A stretch of DNA of 45,435 nt from ZC4RG25 sp041687075 (lineage in GTDB: Bacteria; Pseudomonadota; Alphaproteobacteria; Rhizobiales; Hyphomicrobiaceae), in contig JAWLCO010000018.1 of the NCBI GenBank assembly GCA_041687075.1, forward strand, positions 1 to 45,435, read 5' to 3'. The notes under the pieces are model-generated. The model searched no databases, had not been told where the DNA came from, and saw nothing but the letters and a program-made list of their open reading frames with translations. The position numbers and the translations under genes were made by a program. Below are positions 26,881-36,041 of this stretch, one piece after another (the first letter of the stretch is position 1; the number at the start of each line of letters is the position of its first letter).

Positions 26881-28902
26881 GTGCTGAACACGCAGCGCCA
26901 TGCACCTGTCGGGCGCGCCCGAGCGACACGGCTTGCGAGCCGGACGCAGGGGCTACCGCACGTCTATCGCGGCCGCGCGCGCCGGGCCGTTCCCGACATA
27001 TACGATCGGGAAACTGGAGAACCTCGGCGAGGAGGGCGGTTTCGCTGGGTGCTCAGCACCTTCCTTGCTGCATGTGTCGGCACCGTTGCCATCGGCGTCG
27101 TCCTGTTCGGCTCGGCTGATCGCGTCGACACCAGCGACGGAGTTATCCCTGCCCTGCAGCAGTTCAGGGAGGCGCGTCTGCCGCAGCCGGCCGTCGTCCG
27201 GGGCTCCGGCCTGAGCTGGTCGATTCCGAAATCTGACCGGCTGCAAGTGGCCGTCGGGAGCATGGGGGCCAAGCATATCATTCATGAACAGGTTCAGGTG
27301 CGGCGTGACAACCGGCCGTTCATCCAGATCCGCCCATACATGCGGATCGTCGCCCGCCTGTCCGAGGTGCCACCCCAAAAAGCCGAGGCTATCCCGGCCT
27401 TCAATCCCCTCAAGCTCTACGCCGTCGAGACGGAAGCGAGCGACTCGGAAGGCTCATCCAGCGAAAGCCGCTCAGATGTTTCGATCCGGGTGGTCGAGCT
27501 GCTCGGCGGCATTCTTCCCGGTGAGGACGGCCAGGAGCTCGACACGACCGAGGTGATGGAGCTCGTCGCCCGTGCCGAGGAAGAGGTGCAGAACATGGCG
27601 ATCCGGCCAAGTCTGCAACCCGATGATCCCGGCCCGGAAACAGAGCCGGAGGTCGCCGGCGCGGAGGAGGTGCCGGCCGCGGGGAATGCCCCCAATACCA
27701 CGGTGCTCTTCAAGTCCGTAGCGGATGCGGACGACGCCCAAGAAGATCTGGAAGAAGCCGAAGTCCGGGTCATTCGGGTCGCGCGCGGCGACAGTCTCGC
27801 CCGGATTTTGCAGCGCCTTGGCGCCGAGCGCTGGCAGATCAACGCGATGCTGCAAGCGGCACGGCCGACCTTCCCGGACAACGCCCTCATGCCGGGCCAG
27901 GAGGTGCACGCTACGCTCGTGCCGTCGCTAGCGAGCCCGGACAGGATGGAGCCTATCCGCTTCAGCATCTTCTCCGAGGCGCATGAGCACAAGGTGACCG
28001 TGCTGCGGAACACTTCGGGAGAGTTCGTCGCCAGCACCCAGCCCTTCGACAATGACAAGATCGCACGGGTGGCGCTGAAGAACGGCGACAAGTCGCATAC
28101 GGCAAGCCTCTATGCGAGCATCTATCACGCGGCGCTCTCCGAGGGCGTTCCGGCCGATGCCATCATGCAGATCCTGCGAATCCACGCGTACGAGACCGAT
28201 TTCCGCCGGCGCGTGGGGCATGGCGACACCGTCGATTTCTTCTTCGATGTGAAAGAGGATGATGGTCCCGACAGCATACCGGGAGAGCTGCTTTACACCG
28301 CCATCACATCGGGAGGTGAGTCGCAGCGCTTCTGGCGATTCCGCACCCCGGACGGCATCGTCGACTACTATGACGAGTATGGGAACAACTCCAAACGCTT
28401 CCTGATGCGCAGGCCGGTGCGTGGCGACTTCGTCCGCCTCACGTCCGGCTTCGGTATGCGCATGCATCCGGTAGTCAACGTGCCGAGGATGCATACCGGC
28501 ATCGACTGGGCCGCACCGGTCGGCACGCCTATTCTGGCTGCCGGCAACGGCGTCATCGAGGAAGCGCACCGGAAGGGCGGATACGGCAATTACGTGCGCA
28601 TCCGCCATGCGAACGGCTACCAGACCACCTACGCGCACATGTCGAAAATCGGCCCGGGTATCAAGCAGGGCGTGAAGGTGAAGCAGGGGCAGGTGATCGG
28701 GTACGTCGGCTGCACGGGTCTATGCTCCGGTCCGCATCTTCACTACGAGGTTCTCGTGAACAGCCGGTTCGTCAATCCGCTTAAGATCCAGGTCCCGCGG
28801 GAACGGCAGCTCGCCGGCCGGCAGCTTGCAGAGTTCCAGAAGGAGCGGGCCCGCGTGGACGAGCTGATGCGGCGCGCGCCTGTCCTGACGGCAAGCCGCT
28901 GA
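26881..28902 (+). CDS. M23-family peptidoglycan metalloendopeptidase
   Basis: A 673-residue inner-membrane-anchored protein with a large periplasmic part. The N-terminal 54 residues are basic, a single membrane segment follows (about 55-78, STFLAACVGTVAIGVVLFG), then an acidic, proline-rich region, a region around residues 290-350 (RVARGDSLARILQRLGAERW) resembling the OapA/LysM-like domain of such enzymes, and the M23 lysostaphin-type domain. The zinc ligands are H538 and D542 in HTGID and H621 in PHLHYE, with H619 catalytic. Such enzymes cut peptide crosslinks for cell-wall growth or division. The start is GTG 26881 with a GGGGG tract about ten bases upstream. It diverges from the rrn operon and converges on clpB. 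Confidence 0.92.
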   Translation: MLNTQRHAPVGRARATRLASRTQGLPHVYRGRARRAVPDIYDRETGEPRRGGRFRWVLSTFLAACVGTVAIGVVLFGSADRVDTSDGVIPALQQFREARLPQPAVVRGSGLSWSIPKSDRLQVAVGSMGAKHIIHEQVQVRRDNRPFIQIRPYMRIVARLSEVPPQKAEAIPAFNPLKLYAVETEASDSEGSSSESRSDVSIRVVELLGGILPGEDGQELDTTEVMELVARAEEEVQNMAIRPSLQPDDPGPETEPEVAGAEEVPAAGNAPNTTVLFKSVADADDAQEDLEEAEVRVIRVARGDSLARILQRLGAERWQINAMLQAARPTFPDNALMPGQEVHATLVPSLASPDRMEPIRFSIFSEAHEHKVTVLRNTSGEFVASTQPFDNDKIARVALKNGDKSHTASLYASIYHAALSEGVPADAIMQILRIHAYETDFRRRVGHGDTVDFFFDVKEDDGPDSIPGELLYTAITSGGESQRFWRFRTPDGIVDYYDEYGNNSKRFLMRRPVRGDFVRLTSGFGMRMHPVVNVPRMHTGIDWAAPVGTPILAAGNGVIEEAHRKGGYGNYVRIRHANGYQTTYAHMSKIGPGIKQGVKVKQGQVIGYVGCTGLCSGPHLHYEVLVNSRFVNPLKIQVPRERQLAGRQLAEFQKERARVDELMRRAPVLTASR

Positions 28903-28921
28903 GCTGCCCCGGCCTCGATCG

Positions 28922-28959
28922 TGGAAAACAGGAGGGGCTGGCAACAAGGCCAACCCCTC
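28922..28959 (-). terminator. Rho-independent terminator of clpB
   Basis: On the minus strand GAGGGGTTGGC (28959-28949) pairs with GCCAGCCCCTC (28942-28932), one G-U, loop of six, then CTGTTTTCC. It lies 26 bases after the clpB stop and between convergent genes, so it may also serve the M23 gene. Confidence 0.85.
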
Positions 28960-28985
28960 TCCCGCCGGTCAACTCAGATCGCGCA

Positions 28986-31583
28986 TCAGGCCGCTGCCTT
29001 GGCTGGCTCTCCGTTGATGACGAGCCCGTCGTCGCGCACGGTTACGTGCACCCTCTGGCCATCCATGACCCGTCCGGCCAGAATCTGCTCGGCCAGCGGA
29101 TCCTGGACGTTCTTCTGGATGACGCGCTTGAGCGGCCGCGCGCCGTAGGCCGGATCGTAGCCGCGGTTGGCGAGCCACATGCGTGCCTCGGCGTCCAGCT
29201 CCAGATGGATCTTGCGATCGCTGAGCAGCCGCTGCAGCCGTTCGAGCTGAATGTCGACGATAGCCGCCATCTGCTCGCGCTTGAGCCGGTGAAATACGAT
29301 AATCTCGTCGATCCGGTTCAGAAACTCCGGCCTGAACTTCGTCTTCACCTCGGCCAGCACGAACGACCGTGCCGACTCGAAGTCGTCCTCGTCCTTGAGC
29401 GAGACGAGATACTCGGCGCCGATGTTCGACGTCATGATGATGAGCGTGTTCCGGAAATCGACCGTGCGGCCTTGGCCGTCCGTCAAACGCCCGTCATCAA
29501 GCACCTGCAGCAGCACGTTGAAAACGTCCGGGTGCGCCTTCTCGATCTCGTCGAACAGGACGACCTGGTACGGGCGACGCCGGACCGCCTCGGTCAGCGC
29601 ACCGCCTTCCTCGTAGCCGACGTAGCCCGGCGGGGCGCCGATCAGGCGGGCCACGGAGTGCTTCTCCATGTACTCGCTCATATCGATGCGCACCATCGCC
29701 GACTCGTCGTCGAACAGGAACGCGGCGAGCGCCTTCGTCAGCTCCGTCTTGCCGACACCGGTGGGCCCAAGGAACATGAACGAGCCGATCGGCCGGTTCG
29801 GGTCCTGCAGGCCGGCACGCGCACGGCGGACCGCCGTTGACACGGCCTCGACCGCCTCCTCCTGGCCGACGACGCGCCTGGAGAGGGCTTCCTCCATCTT
29901 GAGGAGCTTCTCCCGCTCGCCTTCGAGCAGCTTGTCGACCGGGACGCCGGTCCAGCGCGAGACAACCTGCGCGATGTGGTTGGACGTCACAGCCTCGTCG
30001 AGGAATACGCCGCCGTTGCCCTTGGCCTCGAGCTCGGACAGCTCCTTCTCGAGGTTGGGAATGATGGCGTAGGTCAGCTCTCCCGCCCGCTGGTACTCGC
30101 CACGGCGCTGCGCCTGGGCCAGCTCGTTGCGGGCCTTGTCGAGCTCGGTTTTGAGCTGCGCCGCCTTGCCGAGCTTGTCCTTCTCGGACTGCCAGCGCAC
30201 CGTCAGCTCGCGCGAACGCTCCTCGAGGGACGACAGCTCGGCCTCGAGCTTCTCCAGCCGGTCCTTCGAGGCCTGATCGGTTTCCTTCTTGAGAGCTTCG
30301 GCCTCGATCTTCAGGCGCACGATTTCGCGATCGATCGAATCGAGCTCCTCAGGCTTGGAATCGACCTGCATCCTGAGCCGCGATGCGGCCTCGTCGACGA
30401 GGTCGATGGCCTTGTCCGGCAGGAACCGGTCGGTGATGTATCGATGCGAGAGTGTCGCCGCGGCCACCAGTGCGGAGTCGGAAATACGCACCTTGTGGTG
30501 CTGCTCGTAACGCTCCTTGAGCCCGCGCAGGATGGAGATCGTATCCTCCACGGATGGCTCGCTCACGAACAGCGGCTGGAAGCGCCGGGCCAGCGCCGCG
30601 TCCTTCTCGATGTGCTTGCGATACTCGTCGAGCGTGGTTGCCCCGATGCAGTGCAGCTCACCGCGGGCAAGCGCCGGCTTCAGCAGGTTGGAGGCATCCA
30701 TCGCGCCCTCCGACTTGCCGGCCCCGACGATCGTGTGCAGCTCGTCGATGAAGAGGATGATGCCGCCCTCGGCCGCCGTGACCTCCTGCAGCACCGCCTT
30801 GAGCCGCTCCTCGAATTCGCCCCGGTACTTCGAGCCGGCGATCAGCGCGCCCATGTCGAGGGCGAGCAGCTTCTTGTCCTTGAGGCTCTCGGGCACGTCA
30901 CCTTTGACGATTCGCTGTGCCAGCCCTTCGGCGATGGCCGTCTTGCCGACGCCGGGCTCACCGATCAGGACAGGGTTGTTCTTGGTCCGTCGCGACAGCA
31001 CCTGCATCGTGCGGCGGATTTCCTCGTCCCGGCCGACGACTGGATCGATCTTGCCCTCGGCGGCCGCCTCGGTAAGGTCGCGTGCGTAGCGCTTCAGGGC
31101 GTCATAGGCCTGCTCGGCAGACGCGCTGTCCGCGGTCCGGCCCTTGCGCAAGTCGTTGATGGCCTTGTTGAGAGTCTCTGGCGTCACGCCGGCATCGGCC
31201 AGGATACGGCCGGCTTCCGAGCTGCGGGCCAGCGCGATGGCCAGCAACAGCCGTTCGACGGTGACGAACTTGTCACCAGCCTTCTCGGCAATCTGCTCCG
31301 ACTGGTCGAAAACGCGTGCCAGCTCCGGCGTGAGATACAGCTGCCCGGCGCCGCTGCCCGAGACCTTCGGCCGCTTGTCCAGAGACTGCTCCACTGCCGA
31401 GAGCGCCTGCCTTGAGCGGCCGCCTGCGCGATCGATGAGCCCAGCAGCCAGACCCTCATCGTCGTCAAGCAGAACCTTCAGCAGATGCTCGGGCGAGAAC
31501 TGCTGGTGACCTTCCCGCAAAGCGAGATTCTGGGCTGCCTGGACGAAGCCCTTGGCCCGATCGGTGTACTTATCGAAGTTCAT
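28986..31583 (-). CDS. clpB: ATP-dependent disaggregase ClpB
   Basis: The 865-residue AAA+ chaperone that pulls proteins out of aggregates together with DnaK. Domains in order: Clp N-domain (1-150, MNFDKYTDRAKGFVQAAQ), first AAA+ domain with Walker A GEPGVGKT at 208-215, a coiled-coil middle domain rich in Glu/Lys/Arg (about 400-520) that distinguishes ClpB from ClpA/C, and the second AAA+ domain with GPTGVGKTELTKAL near residue 605. The ATG 31583 has AGGAGGG four bases upstream. Length is normal (about 860). The leader carries a -10 element matching the alphaproteobacterial RpoH consensus, consistent with heat-shock control. Confidence 0.98.
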   Translation of the reverse strand: MNFDKYTDRAKGFVQAAQNLALREGHQQFSPEHLLKVLLDDDEGLAAGLIDRAGGRSRQALSAVEQSLDKRPKVSGSGAGQLYLTPELARVFDQSEQIAEKAGDKFVTVERLLLAIALARSSEAGRILADAGVTPETLNKAINDLRKGRTADSASAEQAYDALKRYARDLTEAAAEGKIDPVVGRDEEIRRTMQVLSRRTKNNPVLIGEPGVGKTAIAEGLAQRIVKGDVPESLKDKKLLALDMGALIAGSKYRGEFEERLKAVLQEVTAAEGGIILFIDELHTIVGAGKSEGAMDASNLLKPALARGELHCIGATTLDEYRKHIEKDAALARRFQPLFVSEPSVEDTISILRGLKERYEQHHKVRISDSALVAAATLSHRYITDRFLPDKAIDLVDEAASRLRMQVDSKPEELDSIDREIVRLKIEAEALKKETDQASKDRLEKLEAELSSLEERSRELTVRWQSEKDKLGKAAQLKTELDKARNELAQAQRRGEYQRAGELTYAIIPNLEKELSELEAKGNGGVFLDEAVTSNHIAQVVSRWTGVPVDKLLEGEREKLLKMEEALSRRVVGQEEAVEAVSTAVRRARAGLQDPNRPIGSFMFLGPTGVGKTELTKALAAFLFDDESAMVRIDMSEYMEKHSVARLIGAPPGYVGYEEGGALTEAVRRRPYQVVLFDEIEKAHPDVFNVLLQVLDDGRLTDGQGRTVDFRNTLIIMTSNIGAEYLVSLKDEDDFESARSFVLAEVKTKFRPEFLNRIDEIIVFHRLKREQMAAIVDIQLERLQRLLSDRKIHLELDAEARMWLANRGYDPAYGARPLKRVIQKNVQDPLAEQILAGRVMDGQRVHVTVRDDGLVINGEPAKAAA

Positions 31584-31699
31584 CTGTCCCTCCTAGCGCG
31601 TCCGCTCGCCCGTGTCGGCACGATACGAACGCCGATCCGTCAGGAATGGTCCGACGGCGTCAGCGGACCCCTGCAGGCACCCTCCGACCCCGTCAGCAG

Positions 31700-31730
31700 C
31701 AGATATAGGGTTGCTGCGGCGCGGCAAAAG
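31700..31730 (-). promoter_or_regulatory. Candidate RpoH (heat-shock) promoter of clpB
   Basis: The minus strand has CCTATATCTG (31709-31700), a full match to the rhizobial RpoH -10 pattern CYTATNTNNG. The -35 partner is weaker: CTTTTG (31730-31725) at 15 bp instead of CTTGAC at 17. The transcript would have a leader of about 110 nt before clpB. Confidence 0.5.
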
Positions 31731-31798
31731 GGGGCAGGCTGGACCCAGCTCAGCACAGATGACAGGCGCTTGGCTTGCACCAGGTCAAAGGAGGTTCC

Positions 31799-31837
31799 AT
31801 GCGATACTATTCTAATGATGCGGTGAGGAGAGGCTGA
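31799..31837 (+). CDS. 12-codon upstream ORF before the MOSC gene
   Basis: ATG at 31799 follows a perfect AAAGGAGG by four bases and encodes MRYYSNDAVRRG, ending in TGA 31835-31837 that overlaps the next gene's ATG (TGATG). Most codons are rare or AT-ending for this genome (CGA, TAT, TCT, AAT, GAT), and the last arginines are AGG-AGA. Those same bases contain GAGGAGAGG, the Shine-Dalgarno sequence of the MOSC gene. It looks like a translated leader peptide controlling that gene. I do not know a described family for it; translation is inferred. Confidence 0.55.
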   Translation: MRYYSNDAVRRG

Positions 31838-32607
31838 TGGAAATGCCCACAGGCCCGCGCGTGGTGCGGCTCTATCGCTATCCCGTGAAAGGGCTTTCGC
31901 CCGAAGCCCTGGAAGAGGTGACGCTGAGGCCGGGCGAGGCCGTTCCGTTCGATCGGGCTTATGCGATCGAGAATGGACCTGGCCGGTTTGATTCGGCGGA
32001 GCCGCGGCATCTGCCAAAGACGAACTTTCTGATGCTGATGCGCGACGAGCGGCTCGCAAGCCTCGAAACCCGCTTCGATCCCGAGACGGAGAGCCTGGTC
32101 ATCTTCAGGCAGGGCCGGCAGGTCGCTGCTGGGAATCTGGGGACCCTTATCGGCCGTCAGATGATCGAACAGTTTCTCGCTGCCTACATGGCCGACGCAT
32201 TGCGCGGGCCGCCGAAGATCGTCTCGGCCTCGGGGCATAGCTTCTCAGACATGGCAGCCAAGTGTCTGCACATTGTGAATCTCGAAAGCGTGCGCGAGCT
32301 CGAACGAGTCGTTGGCGCCCCAGTCAATCCACTTCGGTTTCGCGCGAACATCTACCTGGAGGGCGTGGAGCCCTGGCAGGAGCTATCGTGGCGCGACCAC
32401 GAGCTTGCGATCGGCAGCGCGCGCGTTCGCGTTTTCCACCGCACCAGGCGATGCGATGCAACGAATGTCGATCCCGAAAGTGGCACACGCGATCTTGCGA
32501 TCCCGGCGACGCTCCTGCGCACCTGGGGCCACTCGGACTTCGGTGTCTACGCGAAGGTTATCACGGCCGGCCGCATGACTGCCGGCGACGCCGTTACTCT
32601 GACCTAG
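31837..32607 (+). CDS. MOSC-domain protein
   Basis: A 256-residue protein with an N-terminal MOSC beta-barrel (residues 8-110, VVRLYRYPVKGLSPEALEEV) and a C-terminal MOSC domain (about 115-255). The conserved cysteine is C206 in HRTRRCDATNVDP, the residue proposed to carry sulfur in the molybdenum cofactor sulfurase C-terminal family. Relatives such as YcbX and mARC use the molybdenum cofactor to reduce N-hydroxylated compounds; this one has no ferredoxin domain. The start ATG 31837 overlaps the stop of a small upstream ORF and lies behind GAGGAGAGG. A second ATG at 31843 is possible. The gene diverges from clpB and converges with the DUF4167 gene. Confidence 0.88.
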   Translation: MEMPTGPRVVRLYRYPVKGLSPEALEEVTLRPGEAVPFDRAYAIENGPGRFDSAEPRHLPKTNFLMLMRDERLASLETRFDPETESLVIFRQGRQVAAGNLGTLIGRQMIEQFLAAYMADALRGPPKIVSASGHSFSDMAAKCLHIVNLESVRELERVVGAPVNPLRFRANIYLEGVEPWQELSWRDHELAIGSARVRVFHRTRRCDATNVDPESGTRDLAIPATLLRTWGHSDFGVYAKVITAGRMTAGDAVTLT

Positions 32608-32711
32608 TCACTGGTCCCTCGAATGTCCCGACCGTTCAAACGATGGATCGGAATCGTCCCCGCCGGGCGCTCGCGCATCTTCGCTTCGTGCCGTATAGCG
32701 CCGGGCGTTCC

Positions 32712-33437
32712 TTACTCCCCCGACTCGTCCTTGGCGGCTACGCCGTTCGCCTCGCTTTTGGCGCCACCATTGGCATCTCGCCGCGTGCGGCGCACGGGCC
32801 GCCGCAAGAACTCCGGCTGCTCCTGCCCTGCGCCACCAAACCGGTCACGCCGGCTACGCTGCGGCGCCTCGGTGCGCGGCTGCGGGGCGGCTTCTTCGGC
32901 CGGTTGATCGGCTGTCTGAGCGGGCTGCTCGCCATTCCGCTCTGCACCAGCGCCGTTACGGCTTTCGTCGTAGCGCCCCCGCGCGGGGCGGCTCCGGTCC
33001 TGGGCCTGGCGATGCGGCCGGTCGTCAAACCGGTGCTGCTGACCATCCGTACGCGGCTGGGACTCTTGACTCCGAGGCGGCAGAACGAAGCTCTCGCCCT
33101 CGTCACCGTCCTCGTCGGAGTAATCCTCCGATTCATTCTCGCTGCGATACCGCCCGGCACCGTTCATGGCTTCGCCGGACTGCTGAATGGTCTGCTCGCG
33201 GAACGCCATGATGATGCGGTTGTAGTGCTCGGCGTGCTGCAGATAATTCTCGGCCAGAACCGGGTCACCGGAGGCGAGCGCGTCGCGCGCCAAGGACATG
33301 TACTTCTCGGCGATATGCGACGGCGTCCCCCGGATCTTCACATCCGGGCCATTCGATTCGTAGCTGCGCGTCAGCGGATTGTGGTGGGTCTTGCGGTTGC
33401 GGCCGCGGCCCCTCCGATTCTGCTGTCCCTGCCTCAT
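32712..33437 (-). CDS. DUF4167 protein
   Basis: A 241-residue protein. The first 75 residues are conserved in alphaproteobacteria (DUF4167): a basic start MRQGQQNRRGRGRNRK, then RSYESNGPDVKIRGTPSHIAEKY (quoted in part: SNGPDVKIRGTPSHIAEKY) and LASGDPVLAENYLQHAEHYNRI. The remainder is low-complexity and charged, rich in Glu, Arg, Gln and Pro, so probably disordered. The basic N-terminus and disordered tail suggest RNA or ribosome binding, but this is inference. It commonly follows prfA-prmC; here a 455-bp gap separates it from prmC, so it may have its own promoter. GGGAG lies five bases before the ATG. Confidence 0.92.
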   Translation of the reverse strand: MRQGQQNRRGRGRNRKTHHNPLTRSYESNGPDVKIRGTPSHIAEKYMSLARDALASGDPVLAENYLQHAEHYNRIIMAFREQTIQQSGEAMNGAGRYRSENESEDYSDEDGDEGESFVLPPRSQESQPRTDGQQHRFDDRPHRQAQDRSRPARGRYDESRNGAGAERNGEQPAQTADQPAEEAAPQPRTEAPQRSRRDRFGGAGQEQPEFLRRPVRRTRRDANGGAKSEANGVAAKDESGE

Positions 33438-33892
33438 AGTCTCCCAATCTCAACTATGCAGATTACTTCTAGTTTTGGTTCATATTATTGAGGACGTCAG
33501 CAGCTCGGCTGCCGCATGCACCCGCTGAAACAGACGTGCATCATCGCCCCCACGAAGCAGCGCGCTGAATAGGGCATCGCTGCAATCGTTACGTCACTCG
33601 CGCGCGCGAACGCGCCGGGTAATTTCTTGTGTTGTCGACACTCACGAGGTTCGCCAGTCGATCCACTCGGGAAAAGGCGCATTCAGCGAAACACTGCTGC
33701 TGTCGTGTGCGCTAGCCCAACCAACCGGCTGGCGTCTAGCGCGTACACTCCGCTTGTTTCGCTCGGTTTACTTGCGCTCGCAGGGGGCAGCCGTAAGAGA
33801 AACCCAGCTGCACTGTTGCGCTCGCGCTTCTTTCCGCCTGATCCGACATTAGCCCGGGACCGGTTCGTTTCCAAGTGTTTTTCTCTCCCGAT
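33438..33892. other. Gap between prmC and the DUF4167 gene
   Basis: 455 bp without a recognisable gene. A 61-codon minus-strand frame (33497-33682) has no known domain. The part next to the DUF4167 start is AT-rich (CAATAATATGAACC on the minus strand) and probably holds its promoter. There is a run of alternating CG near 33600 (CGCGCGCGCG-like). Confidence 0.5.
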
Positions 33893-34792
33893 TCAGCTGC
33901 GTGCTTTCCACGCCACACACCGGTCGACCCCATTCAGGTCGCGGAACGTACGGATCTGGGGCAACTGTTTTCCAACGCGGACTGAAGCCAGCAATCCACT
34001 CACCGAACCAGCCTGATCTTTTCCGACCTCGAACACGGCCCAGCCGTCCGGCGCGACCCTGGCAAGATCTGCAGCGATCTCCCTGTAAACCTGCAGTCCG
34101 TCCGCTCCGCCGTCGAGCGCTGCCCGCGGCTCGTATTTCCGGACTTCCGGCTCCAACTCGTCGATAGTACCTGTTGGAACATACGGCGGATTTGCGACCA
34201 CCAGATCAAAAGCTCCGCCGATGCCAGTCAGAGAACGTGCCAGCGTCCAATCGGCGCGCGAGCCCACTCCATGACGCCGCGCATTGCGCTGTGCTACCTG
34301 CAACGCCCCGGGGTCAATGTCGGTTCCGAGGCCGCTAGCCTGGGGCAGTTCCGCGAGCAACGTTACCAAAAGACAGCCGGAACCCGTTCCGATGTCGATG
34401 ATACGAAGCGGAGCAGCCCTGCCGCTCTCGCCAATCAGTTCAAGGGCAGCTTCGATCAGCGTTTCGCTATCCGGCCTTGGATCGAGCGTCGCAGGTGAAA
34501 TCTCGAAATCCCGGCCATAGAACCCGCGACTGCCGAGAATGCGCGAAACCGGTTCGCGGGCAAGGCGCCGGACTACATAGTTATCGAGTCGAGACTGCAC
34601 GGCGGAGCCCAGTTCGGCCCCGGGCTGGCTGATGAGCTTTACGGCATCAATTCCCAGAGCCGCAGCCACCAGAAGCCGGGCGTCGCGGGCGGCCGTTTCG
34701 ATTCCGATGCTTCGCAGCCGGCGCGACGTTTCCTTGATCGCCGTTGCTGCGGTCAGCGCGCGGAAGCCTGTCTCAGATATGGTCGTAGGCAT
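33893..34792 (-). CDS. prmC: Release factor glutamine methyltransferase
   Basis: PrmC (HemK) methylates the glutamine of the GGQ motif in RF1 and RF2. From ATG 34792 it is 299 residues. The N-terminal helical substrate domain covers about 1-105. The SAM-binding motif IDIGTGSGC is at 132-140 and the catalytic NPPY at 201-204 (VVANPPYVPTG). A TTG at 34804 is in frame but the ATG is preferred. It overlaps the end of prfA by 20 bp, so it is co-expressed with the factor it modifies, a conserved arrangement. GC content looks ordinary. A gap of 455 bp follows before the DUF4167 gene. Confidence 0.96.
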   Translation of the reverse strand: MPTTISETGFRALTAATAIKETSRRLRSIGIETAARDARLLVAAALGIDAVKLISQPGAELGSAVQSRLDNYVVRRLAREPVSRILGSRGFYGRDFEISPATLDPRPDSETLIEAALELIGESGRAAPLRIIDIGTGSGCLLVTLLAELPQASGLGTDIDPGALQVAQRNARRHGVGSRADWTLARSLTGIGGAFDLVVANPPYVPTGTIDELEPEVRKYEPRAALDGGADGLQVYREIAADLARVAPDGWAVFEVGKDQAGSVSGLLASVRVGKQLPQIRTFRDLNGVDRCVAWKARS

Positions 34793-35861
34793 TCGCTTCA
34801 GCAAGCTGGCTGGCCTGATGATCGGTGATGAGCGCGTCGATCAACTCGTCGAGCGCGCTGCCATCCAGAACGAGATCAAGCTTGTGCACGGTAAGGTTGA
34901 TCCGGTGATCCGTTACACGGCCTTGCGGGAAGTTGTAGGTACGGATCCGCTGCGAGCGATCACCTGAACCGACCTGACCCCGGCGCTGCGCGGCCCGCTC
35001 GTCCGCCGAACGTTGCCGTTCGAGCTCGAAGATCCTGGAGCGCAAGACCTGCATGGCCAGCCTGCGGTTCTGATGCTGCGACTTTTCGGCCGAAACCACG
35101 ACAATTCCTGTCGGCAGGTGTGTGATGCGGACTGCCGAATCCGTCTTGTTCACGTGCTGTCCACCAGCGCCGCTCGCTCGCATCGTATCCAAACGGATGT
35201 CCTCGGGCCGGATCTCGACATCTACCTCCTCAGGCTCGGGCAGAACGGCCACTGTCGCTGCCGACGTGTGAATGCGACCGCCGGCTTCCGTCTCCGGCAC
35301 CCGCTGCACGCGGTGCACGCCGGATTCGAACTTGAGCCGCGCGAACACTCCGTCGCCCGAGATGGAGGCGACCACCTCCTTCATGCCCCCAAGATCGTTC
35401 TCCGAGATGGAGATGACCTCAGTCTTCCAGCCGCGCAGATCGGCATAGCGCTGATACATGCGAAACAGATCGGCGGCGAACAGCGCCGCTTCATCGCCAC
35501 CCGTGCCGGCACGAACCTCTAGAATGACGCTGCGCTCGTCGGCGGCGTCCTTGGGCAGAAGCAGGATGCGCAGCTTATGCCGGAGCTCCTCGATCTTCGG
35601 GCGAAGCGTCTCCAGCTCCTGCTCGGCCAGCGCCGCCATCTCGCGATCGGAGCCGGCATCCTCCGCCATGGCTGTCAGCTCGGCCAGGTCCTCCTCGGCC
35701 TTGCGCAGCTCCTGCACCGCGTTCACGACCGGCGTCAGGTCTGAGAATTCCTTGCTGAGCTTGGCATAGGTCGTCTGGTTCACGCCCTGACTCAGCTCCG
35801 CCTGGATCACCTCCCAGCGCTGAACAAGTTTCTCGAGTTTTTCGTGCGGAACGGAGTTCAT
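34773..35861 (-). CDS. prfA: Peptide chain release factor 1
   Basis: The 362-residue class I release factor that reads UAA and UAG and triggers peptide release. The GGQ motif is at 233-235 in ASGAGGQHVNKTDSAVR and the tripeptide anticodon region reads VPETE (PET at 189-191, the PxT form of RF1 rather than SPF of RF2). The N-terminal coiled domain (1-100) has HEKLEKLVQRWEVIQAELSQ. The start ATG 35861 has no strong Shine-Dalgarno. The next gene, prmC, overlaps its end. ptsP lies 180 bp upstream in the same direction. Confidence 0.98.
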   Translation of the reverse strand: MNSVPHEKLEKLVQRWEVIQAELSQGVNQTTYAKLSKEFSDLTPVVNAVQELRKAEEDLAELTAMAEDAGSDREMAALAEQELETLRPKIEELRHKLRILLLPKDAADERSVILEVRAGTGGDEAALFAADLFRMYQRYADLRGWKTEVISISENDLGGMKEVVASISGDGVFARLKFESGVHRVQRVPETEAGGRIHTSAATVAVLPEPEEVDVEIRPEDIRLDTMRASGAGGQHVNKTDSAVRITHLPTGIVVVSAEKSQHQNRRLAMQVLRSRIFELERQRSADERAAQRRGQVGSGDRSQRIRTYNFPQGRVTDHRINLTVHKLDLVLDGSALDELIDALITDHQASQLAEANAYDHI

Positions 35862-36041
35862 CTCGAACGTCGTTGTCTCAATATTTCATGCCCGGCCGGC
35901 GCCCGCTGCCGTCGCAGTAGACAAATGAGGGCAATTCGCAAGCGGGAGCAATGTCTAAGCACGCAGGCTCGCAGGACATGCTCACAGGTTTCGAAATCGC
36001 TGGCTGGGTGCCGCGAGGCTTGTCCGGGCCGGTCCCGCCCC

